DNA from: Rhabdornis inornatus
Taxonomy: Eukaryota > Chordata > Aves > Passeriformes > Rhabdornithidae
NCBI GenBank assembly: GCA_013397075.1
Contig: VWZS01004485.1
Span: forward strand, 1,428,299 to 1,492,298
Direction: 5' to 3'
Length of the DNA: 64,000 nucleotides
The position numbers and the translations under genes were made by a program. Shown here piece by piece: positions 25,208 to 35,590 of this stretch (position 1 is its first letter; every line of letters starts with the position of its first letter). The notes beneath the pieces are model-generated. The model worked only from the letters and a program-made list of their open reading frames with translations, did no database searches and had not been told where the DNA came from.

Positions 25208-25887
25208 TGTCGGGGAAGATGAAAACGGAAAACCTTACAAATATGACTGCCTGGCAAAAGATTTTGAGAACATGGAAACTACAAGCAATATCGAAATGAA
25301 AGCCATCTTTGAGATACCAAACCTGAGTTACTGAACAACTAGACAACAATAGCATGGCCAGCTGAAAGTAATCCCCTCATGATTGAACAATTCCCTCTGC
25401 TTGCAGACAGGTCCAAAGGTCAGAGAAGACCCTGCTAGCTTGGCAGAGTGGTCCAAAGAGTAGTTTTTAGGGTTTAAAGTGTAACACGGTATGGTAATGT
25501 AGTGATTCTTATAGGCTGTATGTAAATGCTATAGGATTTGTATCTTGTATTAGATTGGTTAGTGAAAATTAGAATATTCAGCACAGAAGAAGATTTATTG
25601 TATTGTAACGGGAACCTCACTCTCTTACCGTTCTTACTCTTGCTCTTACTTTTACTCTCTTACTTCTATTACTTCATTTACCGCCCTTACCCCTCCTCCC
25701 TCTCACCCCTTGCTCTCTTTACTCTTTTACTCTTGCCCTCCTGCTCTCACAGGCCTGCTCCAAGCTGCGGCTGGCAGCTCCAAGCAGGGCCTTCCACCCA
25801 TGCCCTATGCAATAAACCACAAGTTCCAACACCTGGCTTTAAAAATCTCTCCATCTGCCCCGACCGTCCGGACCGGCAGCTCCTACA
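25208..25887 (+). mobile_element. Solo LTR of an endogenous retrovirus, ERVK-like (680 bp)
   Basis: The element begins TGTCGGGG and ends CTCCTACA (TGT...ACA). It is flanked by a perfect 6-bp direct repeat CTTGGT at 25202-25207 and 25888-25893, the target-duplication length typical of ERVK/betaretrovirus-type elements. A polyadenylation signal AATAAA lies at 25811-25816, with R/U5-like sequence to the end. A pyrimidine-rich block of CTTACTCTT-type repeats (about 25617-25755) lies upstream of it. There is no internal gag, pol or env sequence, so this is a solo LTR left by LTR-LTR recombination. From memory, this wording resembles LTRs common in songbirds. The short open frames at 25137-25334 and 25538-25940 only cross or lie in the LTR and are not genes. 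It is antisense to DLG2. Confidence 0.88.
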
Positions 25888-25893
25888 CTTGGT
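25888..25893. repeat. Right target-site duplication of solo LTR (CTTGGT)
   Basis: It directly follows the CTACA end of the LTR and matches 25202-25207 exactly. Confidence 0.85.
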
Positions 25894-28800
25894 TTTCTAT
25901 TTTCATCAAGCATTTTCTTGGTGCCTTTTCTAATTCTTGAAACTACAACCCATCATACGTCTTGCCCTTCTGAATTCCCTCCCCCTCAGATTTTTCCTAA
26001 CATTTATAGATTTTTAAGACTTGGGCTGTTATTACCAAAGTACTAACTCAGCTTTCACTGTTTCAATGTTGTATACTTGAGTTTCACAACTGTGACTGCA
26101 CAGCAAGATGGTTTTGAAGTTCACATTACTTCCTCATTCCCTTTCAGCACAAAATCATAAAAATTGCACTACACTACACTATATGGTTACTCAAGAGCAA
26201 GCTGTGTTTCATTGTTTCATTCTCCCATTTTTCAGCTATTCTTCCTTACTGGTGAGAGTAAAATCTAGAATTATGTGACTTATACTTCTTTTTCCATATT
26301 CTCCAGCAAAAACAGATTTATGTTTGGTTTGGTCATGTTTGAATGTTTGGTCAGTTTGGATGGGATTTATTTCAGTAAAGGTAAGTTATGCCAAATTCTC
26401 TGTAATATGTGAAAAGAAATCCAAATTTTTACAGCAAAATGGTCATCTGACCCATGTAAAAATCTGCTTTAGGGCAAGGTTAAGTTGTACTCAGTAGTGG
26501 CTACACCGTTCTGTTAGCTAGAGAGGGGGCCTGAAGGGTTACATACTGTGTGCTTCCCAACATGAACCTGAATTTAGATTAATCCACTAAATACTTCTAA
26601 GGAGCTTAATCTACCTGTCCTTCTAGTTGGTGTCATCCCATTAACATATGACAATGCCTGTGCTCTCAGCTCCTTTCCTCTGCAGAGGTTTTCTTTTCAC
26701 AGATCTATCATATATATCACCTGCCATTCAGTATTGTTCCTTTGGATATGTTTAGCAACACATTCTTGCTTGACTTTCAAACAAATTCTACTCTGAAAGA
26801 GTCCAGTCAGATGCACTGATATACCCATTTAAATCACTGCTCTGATTATATACCAAAATTTTCAATACTCACCGAACAGCGCAACAATATATTACTACAA
26901 AGCAGGTTTACATAGTTAACATACTGACTAAGTAGGATTAATGCTAAAAACGTTACAGAAATCTACAGAAAATCGCAGCTAAAGGCCTCAGAAATTGATA
27001 GACTGTTCCATGCCCAAGGACAGTCATACATCACTCACACCACCATGGGGAAGAAAGCATCCTAAGGATATGGTCAGTGCCTCTGCAAACAATTCCTGTA
27101 GGACAAAGGGAATATCTGCTACAATCCTGACACTATCACACAAGAGGGACAAACTGATAATCCAAGGAAAAAAGATACCAGGCCCTACAGAGATGTTTCA
27201 AACATTTTTTGAGACAGGTGCATTTTGGAAAAAAGAAAATCTGAGAAGAGAAACCAAATGGTATTTGCTATTTATCTTAGTTTTTTAACTAGGTAACAAA
27301 ATGCACAATTTGCCCTGAGCAGTTTTACTGCTTTTACCATGAACAAAATAACCATTTGAAATAAGAAAACTGAAAGCTTCTCTGTACCAAAGTAAGGGAA
27401 GTCAGTCTGAAGATCAAATATAGCTAGCAAATATAAAGCATAAATATTTGCTGTAAGTAAGCACAGAGTCCTTACATTCTATCCTGCTCTATAAGGATAT
27501 CTTTGGAGTAGAAATTGAAGAATGTTCTGTTTTTTAAAATGCACATTGTATTTTTGGCTACAGGTGTGAGTGAGAAGGCGGGTAGGAGTTGTGTGGGAGG
27601 AACCAAGTACAATGAAATGTTTAAACTGTTCATAAGGCATAGCAAATGTCTCACAAAAAACAATAGCAGGATGATGCGCAGACACAAGACAAAATCTGAT
27701 TAACATAAGATCCCTCTGCAAGGGAGAACCTTGTATAAAACACCAGAAACAACACTAAAGTGAGAGGCTCAAATACTGGCATTGCAAACTAGGTTTATAT
27801 AGTGCCATGTACCAGTGACAGAAAACGCCCCAGAGTATCTCCACCAGCCTCTTTCCAACCCACAGTTGTTTAATTCTCAGAAAGCAGCACAGGAAAAAAG
27901 AAAGTGTCTTTTCCATATATGAGTATATCCTTATACTACACCAAATCAACAGGAAAATCACCCAGAATGCTTTGGTTAACTTCCCTCACCTGATTCAGAT
28001 TAGATGAGAGGGGAAATGGAAGTATTACAAGAGTACTACATGTCTCTTCGCAGTGCAGCCTGTTCTTTTTCTACTCTTTTGTGCTGGTGTTGAGCAATCA
28101 CCCTGCACAAAAGTTGTTTTATTCCCTTAAGGTAACCTGTGGATGCATTGCCTGGGAGCAGTCATCTTGCTCCAGAGCAAGCAGTCGACTTTTTCTCTTG
28201 ATTCTACTTTCAAACTCCAAGTCACTCTGCATCCAGCCATCGTGAACATAAGGCACTTCTACAGGAGAATGAAATAAAGCTGATACTGCTTTTCATGGTT
28301 CACGATTTTATGTTACTTTTATTTGTGATTAAGAAAGCACAATGTAAGCTGAAAAAGCAAATATATATTGAAAGGGCAAACATACATAAAATGTGAGATG
28401 CAGTTTAAGACACCTAAATATAGATATGAATTCATGTGGTGTTGAAGCTTAAAAGTCAATACAGATAATATAGCTTACAGAGAAATTCAGCCTGCTCTAT
28501 ACAGCTCACACTTGGCCAGCTGAACTGTTTTCTCTCCTCCTTCAACATTAATTGGGAGCCAGACACCCAGCAAACACGTAGATGTCTAAATGAAAGTGTC
28601 TCAGTCTGAGGTTTAATCTTGCACAAAGACATGAAATTCAGTAACTTCAAAAGTTAAGATTCAAATGCAAATACTTGCTGTTAACTCCCTATGCCTATTA
28701 ATTCACCGTAATGCTCTCATTTGTATAGAACTTGACAGAGCCTTACAGAAAATTATGAAACTGTATGAAAAGAAATGTCATCATAGGAATTCAAGGAGCA

Positions 28801-29360
28801 ATAAGCACTATTTCTGTGAAACTGTAAATCCGAATTTTGCTGCTGAACTTGCATGTGTAAACTAATTCTCTCTGTTTTAGGTCCTGTACCTATTGAAAAA
28901 GTTGTCCACTTGGCACTGAAAATGCTTTGAAGCATTCAGGCTAGTACACCTAAAAGAAAGACTTATGTTCTATCAATCAAGATTTTGATAGGAGATTGTA
29001 ATGTAGAAAACGATGTGGCAATTTTTCTTTGAAAAGGACTGTATTGCTTCTCCTGCCTCCCCAGGGATTTCCCCTAAAAATTGCAATGTATTTACTATGT
29101 ACATCTTTCCTAAAATTATAAGACTTGTACTGCTTTCTGTCAGGGTGTAGGCACAATGGGTGGCCATTTTATGCATATGGCTCATGGAAATAATTTGTTC
29201 AAATGCAGGTGGTTTTGACTAACCAACACTGGTTTCCCATTGCTGTTTTAATAGGAAAAATATTCCTCAACGTGGGAAGTGGAACTTAAAACTGCAGGAA
29301 TGGCATCAAGGAATATCACATTTTATTTTCATTGAAGACTGCATTCTCGTAAAAGATGGA

Positions 29361-29530
29361 GAACTTGGGCTTAGACCTGAGTTCAAGCAGTCTCTAAACT
29401 TGGCCCAAACTTCTAAAATGACTTAAAACAAATCATTTAACACACTAGCACCTCCTTTCTGCTGCTCTACAATGGAAATGATATTTCCATGGATAGTCTG
29501 AACTGTTTCCTTTGGCCTATAAGTATCTGA
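29361..29530 (-). repeat. MIR-like SINE fossil, minus orientation
   Basis: The order of blocks (CTTGGGC, then AATCATTTAACACACTAGCA, then TGCTCTACAATGGAAATGATA) parallels a reversed MIR (CTTGGGCAAGT, AACCTCTCTG, TCATCTGTAAAATGGGGATAA). It is strongly diverged, as expected of this ancient amniote family. Confidence 0.5.
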
Positions 29531-30069
29531 GATAAATATTAATCTGGGTGCGCACATGTAGTAAATCAGGCATTAATGTCAATTAGAATTCAAAATGCTA
29601 CTTGATAAGAATTAAGATATAGTTAGTAAGAAGAAAACACTACAGGGAGGGATATATTCTAGTATAGTGATGAACTTACATCGGTGACCTGTGTGTTACT
29701 TCATTTTAAAGACATCCAGAAATGAGAAGAAAAATATTTAGTTGGGTGGTGACTCAAAGGATTATAATGAATTATAGCCAGAAAAAAACAGCATTTAAAG
29801 AAAACATTTTCAGGGAGAAACCCCGGTCTTCTAATGAGCGTAACACAAAAATCCATTTTTGGGCTATTTGAAATGTTTTACTATCTAACACAGATTTTCC
29901 ATGATTTTTCAATTGACCTTCAAGGTTCAGACAGGATTCATGCATTCTTTCTGCACAGGAGAATCGGGAATATCACCCTTCTTTCAGAGATATTTTTCAA
30001 ACACTTCCCATTAACTGAAAACAGGAAAAACCCTGTTATCCCCGCTTTTTTCCTGAAGTTTCAGCTAAA

Positions 30070-30350
30070 AGCAGACAGCCGTCATTACCGATCCTGGGCC
30101 GCCACCTGGTGGCGTTTGGGAAAAATAAATTCAAATTTCACTCGCCCATGGGGCCCAGGCTGAGGCACCATCCTTCCCAGTGCTCCCGGAGGGCTGTAGG
30201 GTTGGACCCGTCCCTCTCATATCCCGACAGTCCGGCAGAAGGAGAGGCAGAGATCGTGGGATTTGTCCAAGCCTTGTTCGGCTGACTCTGGGATGATGTG
30301 TATGTACACCCAGTGTGTCTCTCCAAGGCAATGCAAAGACAAAGCCTTGC
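30070..30350. other. CpG-rich, GC-rich patch inside the intron
   Basis: About a dozen CpG dinucleotides fall within roughly 250 bp (for example near ACCGATCC, GCCGCCAC, CCCGGAGG, ACCCGTCC, CCCGACAGTCCGGC), while the flanks are AT-rich with few CpG. No convincing coding frame or known repeat accounts for it. It could be an unmethylated regulatory element around the CTCF-type site or the remnant of a GC-rich transposable element. Confidence 0.5.
30098..30112 (-). promoter_or_regulatory. Candidate CTCF binding site
   Basis: The minus strand reads CCACCAGGTGGCGGC, which fits the 15-base CTCF core CCASYAGRKGGCRSY at every position. It sits in a locally CpG-rich patch in an otherwise CpG-poor intron. 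The core also contains a near-palindrome, CGCCACC-T-GGTGGCG. This is a sequence match only; occupancy is inferred. Confidence 0.55.
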
Positions 30351-30487
30351 TGGGTCTCACTGGTGGATTTGTAGCCTATTTTAGGTATTTTCATAGGTAC
30401 ATTCCCAAAGGTGAGAATGCAAAGCTCTCAACCAGTCAACATTGCCATATTCACAGCACAGGCAGGAATTAGGAGAGAGCCCATGAT

Positions 30488-30563
30488 CCTCCTTGTCCAC
30501 CTGGGAAACTGAGGCGTAGGAAAATGAAGCACCCTGCCTATGGTCACACAGAAGGACACCAGC
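30488..30563 (+). repeat. MIR-like SINE fossil, plus orientation
   Basis: GGGAAACTGAGGCGTAGGAA and CCTATGGTCACACAG reproduce the MIR core (GAGGAAACTGAGGCACAGAG and CCAAGGTCACACAG) at the right spacing. It is directly followed by the 9-bp AT array. Confidence 0.7.
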
Positions 30564-30608
30564 TAAATTGATTAAATTGATTAAATTAATTAAATTTATT
30601 AAATTGAA
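30564..30608. repeat. Five-copy 9-bp array abutting a CR1 3' end
   Basis: Units TAAATTGAT, TAAATTGAT, TAAATTAAT, TAAATTTAT and TAAATTGAA follow each other exactly in phase. The MIR-like fossil ends at its left border and the reversed CR1 3' end starts in its last unit. Confidence 0.85.
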
Positions 30609-30688
30609 TCACAGAACCGTTTGGGTTGGCAGGGATCTTTAAAGGTCACCTAGTCCAACTCCCTTGCAATGGGCAGGGACAACAATGA
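30604..30688 (-). mobile_element. Short CR1 3' end, minus orientation, next to a 9-bp array
   Basis: TGAATCACAGAACCGTTTGG, then GTTGGCAGGGATC and a run to AATGGGCAGGGACAAC, match the last 80-90 bp of CR1 in reverse. The copy is severely 5'-truncated. Its 3' end does not show the usual short ATTCTATG-type repeat but abuts an AT-rich 9-bp array at 30564-30608. Confidence 0.85.
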
Positions 30689-31752
30689 AAGACGTAGCAT
30701 TCTGAAAGATAATAAATATTAGAGGGATTGGCCAAAAAGCAGGTCACAGCACATTGTAATGACATGCAAAATACCACAATAGAAGAACTCTTGTGGCTTC
30801 ATTGTAATTCAGCTATACCAATCTTCTAGGAAATTGAATTCAGATCTCTAAATCACTTACTATGCTTCCTGTCTGTAAGAAATTTAACCAAGCTTCAGCG
30901 GATTAGAAGTAGCAGCTTTGAGGGTACTATTTGTTCTTGTTAATCAAATTTGTCATGTTTTTGAGAAACAAATGGGAAAAGTATTTCTGTAGGGAAATAA
31001 GTGTTTCTGAAGGATGAGACAAGAAGGAACAAACAGAGAGAAAAAAACTTTTTTTCTGCAGTCCTTATAAAATTAAGGTGTCTGGGACCCTTCACTAGAC
31101 AACAACACAAGATTAATGAGCTCTGTGCATGAAACTGGTTTTGTTTGAATATGGAAAAATGGATCCATAACAGTTATTTGTGACTAAATAAGTAACAAGG
31201 GCCTGACTGAGTGATTGCCTGGGGATATGTACGCAGTCTAATTTAGTAATAATTTCCATCCCTCTCTGCTCAATGAACAAATAAACAACTCTTGCATGAG
31301 AAGTAAATGCTGATGCAACACTAGTAACATTAATTAAAACTTATGGAAAACGTCACTATAAAACAGACAAAATAAGAGTTAAAAATTTTACCATGGCTGT
31401 AGCATACAGCTCTAAATATATCCTGCTTAAAAATAAAAGAAAGTGGACTTTTAAATTTGTATTTGAACTTCTGGATTTTTGAATACAATGTACTGTGAAA
31501 GGCTTTGATCTCATTAGTCTCTTTTAGTCAGCCCTATTTTGCTGCTTCTAACCAAAGAAAAATAAATTGCATAATTGTCCTGAATAAACTTCTGTTTCTA
31601 TTCTTTGTGTTTCTTGCCTGTGCTCTTCATGACACAAGAAGGCAAGTAGGCCTTTGACTCTTCCTTATCTCTTCATAAGGATAACTTTATAAGAATCTAT
31701 TCTGATTTTCTTGCAGTTCCCTAGAAACTTTCTACTTGGAGAGCTCTTTAAG

Positions 31753-31756
31753 GCAC
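31753..31756. repeat. Left target-site duplication (GCAC)
   Basis: It abuts the TG start of the 528-bp LTR; the partner is at 32285-32288. Four bases alone is weak, but the position at perfect LTR termini supports it. Confidence 0.7.
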
Positions 31757-32284
31757 TGTTGGGAGGAAACGGTTAAAAGCAGAAGATTGCAGAGGAGGAT
31801 TTGAGATTCCAAGAGACCTTGCAGGTGGGAATGAGAGGCCTGGAGAATACCAGTGGGGGAATATACTCCTTAGGCTGTGCCCACTAATGTCTATCCCCTG
31901 TCTGTTTTGAGAAGTAGAATTTCTGTTTAGAGATACCACCAATGTTTGCAGGGACCTGGAGGTACTGTCAGGTCAGGCACATGCTTGAGCTCCCTGGTTT
32001 GGGAGAGAGAAGATCAGAGCTCAGAGATCATAACAAGCACAGAGATCACAGCACGATGGTAAGCTCTGTGTGCATCAGCCCCAAAAAAGTGGGTGCAAAG
32101 AACAACCCTGACACCCCTCAGCATGGGCTGAGCCTGATGGTTCCTGCCTTCCCACTCCTGTGTCTCTGCCCAGGTGTTGCTTTGGGATCCTCCAGTTAGA
32201 GAGGTAATGAAATAAATTTACTCTTTGCATTTCAGATGCAGTCTTGTGGTTGTTCTGCCTGCCTGCCTGTGCCAACTCCCAACA
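31757..32284 (+). mobile_element. Solo retroviral LTR with 9-bp terminal inverted repeats (528 bp)
   Basis: It begins TGTTGGGAG and ends CTCCCAACA, perfect 9-bp inverted repeats with the canonical TG...CA. The flanking bases GCAC occur at 31753-31756 and 32285-32288, a 4-bp target duplication as in ERV1/gammaretrovirus-type elements. AATAAA at 32211-32216 is followed by a short R/U5 containing three TGCC/GCCT units. It is more GC-rich than the surrounding intron. No retroviral genes accompany it, so it is a solo LTR. The open frames at 31748-32296 are artefacts. It is antisense to DLG2 and unlike the LTR at 25.2 kb in sequence, so it is a separate insertion. Confidence 0.85.
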
Positions 32285-32288
32285 GCAC
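32285..32288. repeat. Right target-site duplication (GCAC)
   Basis: It immediately follows the CA end of the 528-bp LTR and matches 31753-31756. Confidence 0.7.
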
Positions 32289-33584
32289 CTAAACACCCTT
32301 TACTTGCTCTCATTTTTTCTTACAGCACTTTTAAGGAACAGATCTAGATAAAATACTCTGTTGTGATCCTCACAATGTCAGGTTACTGCCTCCCTTTGGT
32401 GATAACTTAACCAGATTTTCTATATATTGCAAAACACCCCCAGCCACATCTTTACAACTTTTTACAAAACTGACAGGTGTAAGGTAAATTCACTTTTCAT
32501 AGAATAGGCCAAGACAATCCTTAGCAATGTAGGAAGACCATATCCAGCTTTACTGTGAAATTAAACATTGACCAGGAAAGTGTTGCATAACCACATCACA
32601 AACCATCCAGGCTTAAGTCATCTTCCATCCTTTAACTAAATTACAGCCAGGGATGCAGGATTCACAGGGATAGAAGGCGCAGCAGTGGGAGGCAGATACT
32701 GCAGCCAAGTGCACCTATCATTTATCTGGGATAAATAATTCCTGTGTTTCAGCTCTTTGCCTTGAGGCTATTGTTGTGCTTCACATGAAACAGTCACATC
32801 TGTATCAATTTGGGATAGTTTTTTTTTTCCCTGTAAGGAATGTGAATAATGTCAATGGATATTTAACTACATTTTCAAAGCTTTCATTGTTATTCAAATT
32901 CCTTTATATTCAGTTTATTTCAGTCAGGTGTTTGATTACTTGACAGAGCCTAAAACACAAATGTTCTGGTTTTAAAATGTGTGATATCAATATATACATG
33001 AATGAAAAATTAAAAAGATATTTTTGAGTCTAAGTATGCAAAATACAACCTCAGGCTACAAAGCATTTTGTCCAATAAAATTTGAAAAGAATTTCAGAGG
33101 GATCATCAAATTCATCAGAGGCAGAGAGATAATTAACATAACCTAATTAACTTCCTATTTGCTAAGCAGTTGAGTGCACACTAGATGGCACCCTGAGTAC
33201 AGATGATTTCATCCTACTGCTTGTTCTCCTCCAAGGAAAGGTGAAATCCTTGGACTCAGTAGTGTGTTTTGGGAAAAATGAAACTGGATGATGGGCCAAA
33301 ATATGGGATGCTTAGGTCTGCAATGTGCTCAGATCCTCCCTGCAGTGTCACCATAGTGCAGCATTAAGCAGCAAAAAGCCTCATTCCCAGCTAAATGCAA
33401 GTAACACCAGTAACAAATGCTGTAAAGCCCAAGGGCAAAATAACCAAAATATCCAGGAATAAACTGTTTGCAGCTCAGATTTCACAACATGGAAAACGAG
33501 AAAGACTTCTCTGTGCACCCCTTGCAGTCTAGACAAAGACCAAGATGCAGCAGCTGGTCAGGAGAGCCCAAGAGAAGCACTTAC

Positions 33585-33741
33585 AGATAAGATTTGATCT
33601 CCTCGCTGCAGTTCTCCGCTGAGATCCGCTGGCCCACCTGCGAGGATGAAAGACACGAAAATGCCTTCCCCGTCTTCACCTCCCACAATGTTGAAACCAA
33701 GTCCTGTGGAGCCCTTGTGCAGGATGATTTTTCGAGGCTCT
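33585..33741 (-). CDS. DLG2: DLG2 (PSD-93) exon, first half of PDZ domain 3
   Basis: This 157-nt internal exon starts with one base completing a split codon, followed by 52 residues from EPRKIILHKG to GDQILS. It carries the carboxylate-binding loop STGLGF, the following strand NIVGGEDGEGIF, and FILAGGPADLSGEL. SGELQRGDQILS matches DLG2, whereas DLG1 and DLG4 have RK where this has QR. The preceding exon should end in GG so that GG|A restores the Gly before EPRK in DLG2; that exon is not visible here. The acceptor on the minus strand is TTTCTATACAG with a plausible branch site CCTAAAC at 33765-33771, about 25 nt upstream. The donor is TTATCT|GTAAGTG. Phases are 2 in and 0 out. The 157-nt length means skipping would shift the frame and destroy PDZ3. 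The first 34 aa of the downstream exon (14972-15074) continue the domain exactly. Confidence 0.96.
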
Positions 33742-33764
33742 CTGTATAGAAACAAAGTGATAAT

Positions 33765-33771
33765 GTTTAGG
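33765..33771 (-). promoter_or_regulatory. Probable splice branch site before first PDZ3 exon
   Basis: CCTAAAC on the minus strand fits the yUnAy branch consensus. It lies about 25 nt before the TACAG acceptor, and a moderately pyrimidine-rich stretch (CACTTTGTTTCT) lies between them. This is motif matching only. Confidence 0.5.
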
Positions 33772-33789
33772 CACTCAAACCTCTTACCG

Positions 33790-33797
33790 TGCATGCA
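33790..33797. promoter_or_regulatory. Palindromic RBFOX-type site TGCATGCA near DLG2 exon
   Basis: TGCATGCA reads the same on both strands, so the DLG2 pre-mRNA carries UGCAUG here, 49 nt upstream of the first PDZ3 exon. RBFOX proteins bind (U)GCAUG and act strongly in neurons, where DLG2 is expressed. An upstream position is usually linked to exon repression. Conservation is unknown, and the motif is short enough to occur by chance. Confidence 0.3.
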
Positions 33798-34439
33798 TTT
33801 TTCATCTTAAGACACAATGGCCTGCTATTGTCTACAGAAACCATGTAACAAATGATGAAGCTGTTAACTGGTGAACAGATGAGGTAGAAATCAACCAGCA
33901 CTTTTTTTTCTCATGGTTGAATTCAAACATCTCTATTCATTTAATCACATTGGCGTCATCTTCACTATGTTAAGTGACAAATTTATTAAAAGGAAAAACA
34001 AAACACTAAATATATTTAATAATCTAATTTATAGCAATACTATATATCCAGGTAGAATCAATCTTTACATGATAGCTTTTTATTTTAAGTTCTAGTCTTG
34101 CTTTTGCAACAAATGAACAAAGAAAAAACTTACAACTCCAAGCAAAGCAATGGCAGTTGTGTTTGATCCTGACAGAATTGGAACAAGTAACATTTATATG
34201 ATCAAGCTAATATAGCAGAATCTCATTAAAACTTTAGTTTGACATTATCAGGATTGTGCATTTGTTAAGTCACACTGCAGCTTTACCACTGAACCAGCCC
34301 AAGGGTATCTGCTTTTGCCATGCTTGTTAAAAAATATTAATTAAGATACAAATCCATAAATAATAACAGGTATATATCACACAGCTGTTTTCATCTGTAA
34401 ATTGAAAATATGACCCAGAGGATGTAAACATAACATGCC

Positions 34440-34520
34440 GTTTACTGATGGGAATACTTATATTCAGAAATAGATAACTTTCCTAATCAACCAAGGTAGC
34501 ATCCTTGAGAAAGGGTCCCA
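34440..34520 (+). repeat. Possible very degraded MIR-like fossil
   Basis: TTACTGATGGGAATACTTAT, then AGATAACTTTCCTAATCAAC and CAAGGTAGCA, loosely follow the MIR core order. Just before it (34386-34420), TTTTCATCTGTAAATTGAAA looks like the reverse of the same block, so orientation is doubtful. Confidence 0.25.
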
Positions 34521-35454
34521 AATATTCCTGTTCCCTGTCTCCACATATAAGGCCTCAGAGCTGGCTCTTCCTTGGATACACAAGCACACACAAACAAATA
34601 TATATGCACACTCTTCATATTTATTGGTACTTACCCCATTTTAAATCCCTCCAACAACTTAATTTTCAGAAAAAGTGTAAATGATGTTAAATTATGATGT
34701 GTAAATTTTAAGCCCAGCCCTGCAAGTCTCCCAAACACATAATATATATATCTGTGACTCCTCCCAGAGAAACAGGATGCTCTACTCATTCTTTAAGTTT
34801 ACAAATAAAAGTTACCAGCAACAAAAACACACATTCTACAGAATGCGTCTTGTATAAAAGATTCAATATTTCCTCCATATTATAGCGCAGCTCTGCATCA
34901 CATATATGGATCTTTAATTTCCATTTTATTTTTAAAAAACTGAGAAAAAAGGAAGAGAAATTATTAAATTGGGGGATGCCTTATTTTATACGAGTTTCAT
35001 CTTATGGATACATGGAGACTTTACCTTGACATGATACTTCTGAAATCACAGGCATTTGCTAATCTTTGCCCAGTGCTCATATTCAAATGGTACCCTCAAC
35101 TTGATTATGATGTTAAAATAACATCTCAGCTTTCTGAAACCGAAGTTTCATATTTTTGAAAGAGAAGAATAAAGCAAAGTATTAGCCCTACTCTGTATGG
35201 TCCTTCATCTCTTTGACTTTAAGAATCAGGAAATAAAGGTAGAGTTTGTTTTCTTTTGCATCACTGCTGTTGATTTGCCTTGTAGCAACTCCTTTAACAC
35301 CTTGTTAAATATGTGCAGAGTAGACATAATGTGATCCAGAATCTAAGAAGTCTAAACAGGTTTTTAATTAGAAGTGTGGCCTGGGGGTTGGAGCAGAAGT
35401 AGGACAGTGAGCTGAAAGTATGGTTTCTCTTCTCTGCTTAGCCCATGCACTGCT

Positions 35455-35590
35455 GAGTGTTCTTGGCAACTCATTTGTTCTCCCAGCTTCAGTTTCCTCA
35501 TCCACAAAATGATACGGTGACACTTGTCATCTTTGAGTCCTACACATCAGAAACACTTTGCGAGAGTTGAGCAACTGCCATTTATTATTT
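35455..35590 (-). repeat. MIR-like SINE fossil, minus orientation
   Basis: CTTCAGTTTCCTCATCCACA then AAATGATACGGTGACA matches the reversed MIR core (CTCAGTTTCCTCATCTGTAAAATG). It is followed by GAGTTGAGCAACTGCCATTT, near the AGCGCTCAATAAATG region. This is the clearest of the MIR-like copies with the one at 30.5 kb. Confidence 0.7.

Larger units (their letters stand above)
15075..33584 (-). other. DLG2: DLG2 intron between the two PDZ3 exons (18,510 bp)
   Basis: The intron is bounded by GTAAGTG at the 33585 end and GCGCAG at the 15074 end (minus strand), phase 0. Contents seen: CR1 copies near 16.5 and 30.6 kb, solo LTRs at 25.2-25.9 and 31.8-32.3 kb, MIR-like fossils near 29.4 and 30.5 kb, and TTTA/TATG and GTTT simple repeats at 16.0 and 19.0 kb. 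It also holds a small duplication at 15.35 kb, a GC-rich patch at 20.35-20.55 kb and a CpG-rich patch at 30.07-30.35 kb. I see nothing recognisable in 16.75-19.0, 19.05-20.3, 20.6-25.2, 25.9-29.3, 30.7-31.75 or 32.3-33.55 kb. The open frames there (for example 22407-22709 minus and 26995-27288 plus, about 100 aa) match no family I know and lack splice context. Confidence 0.9.

Noticed and set aside
25137..25334. 65-codon plus frame that looks protein-like (VVGEDENGKPYKYDC).
   Set aside because: It crosses the left border of the solo LTR at 25208, so most of it is LTR sequence and the rest is flanking intron.
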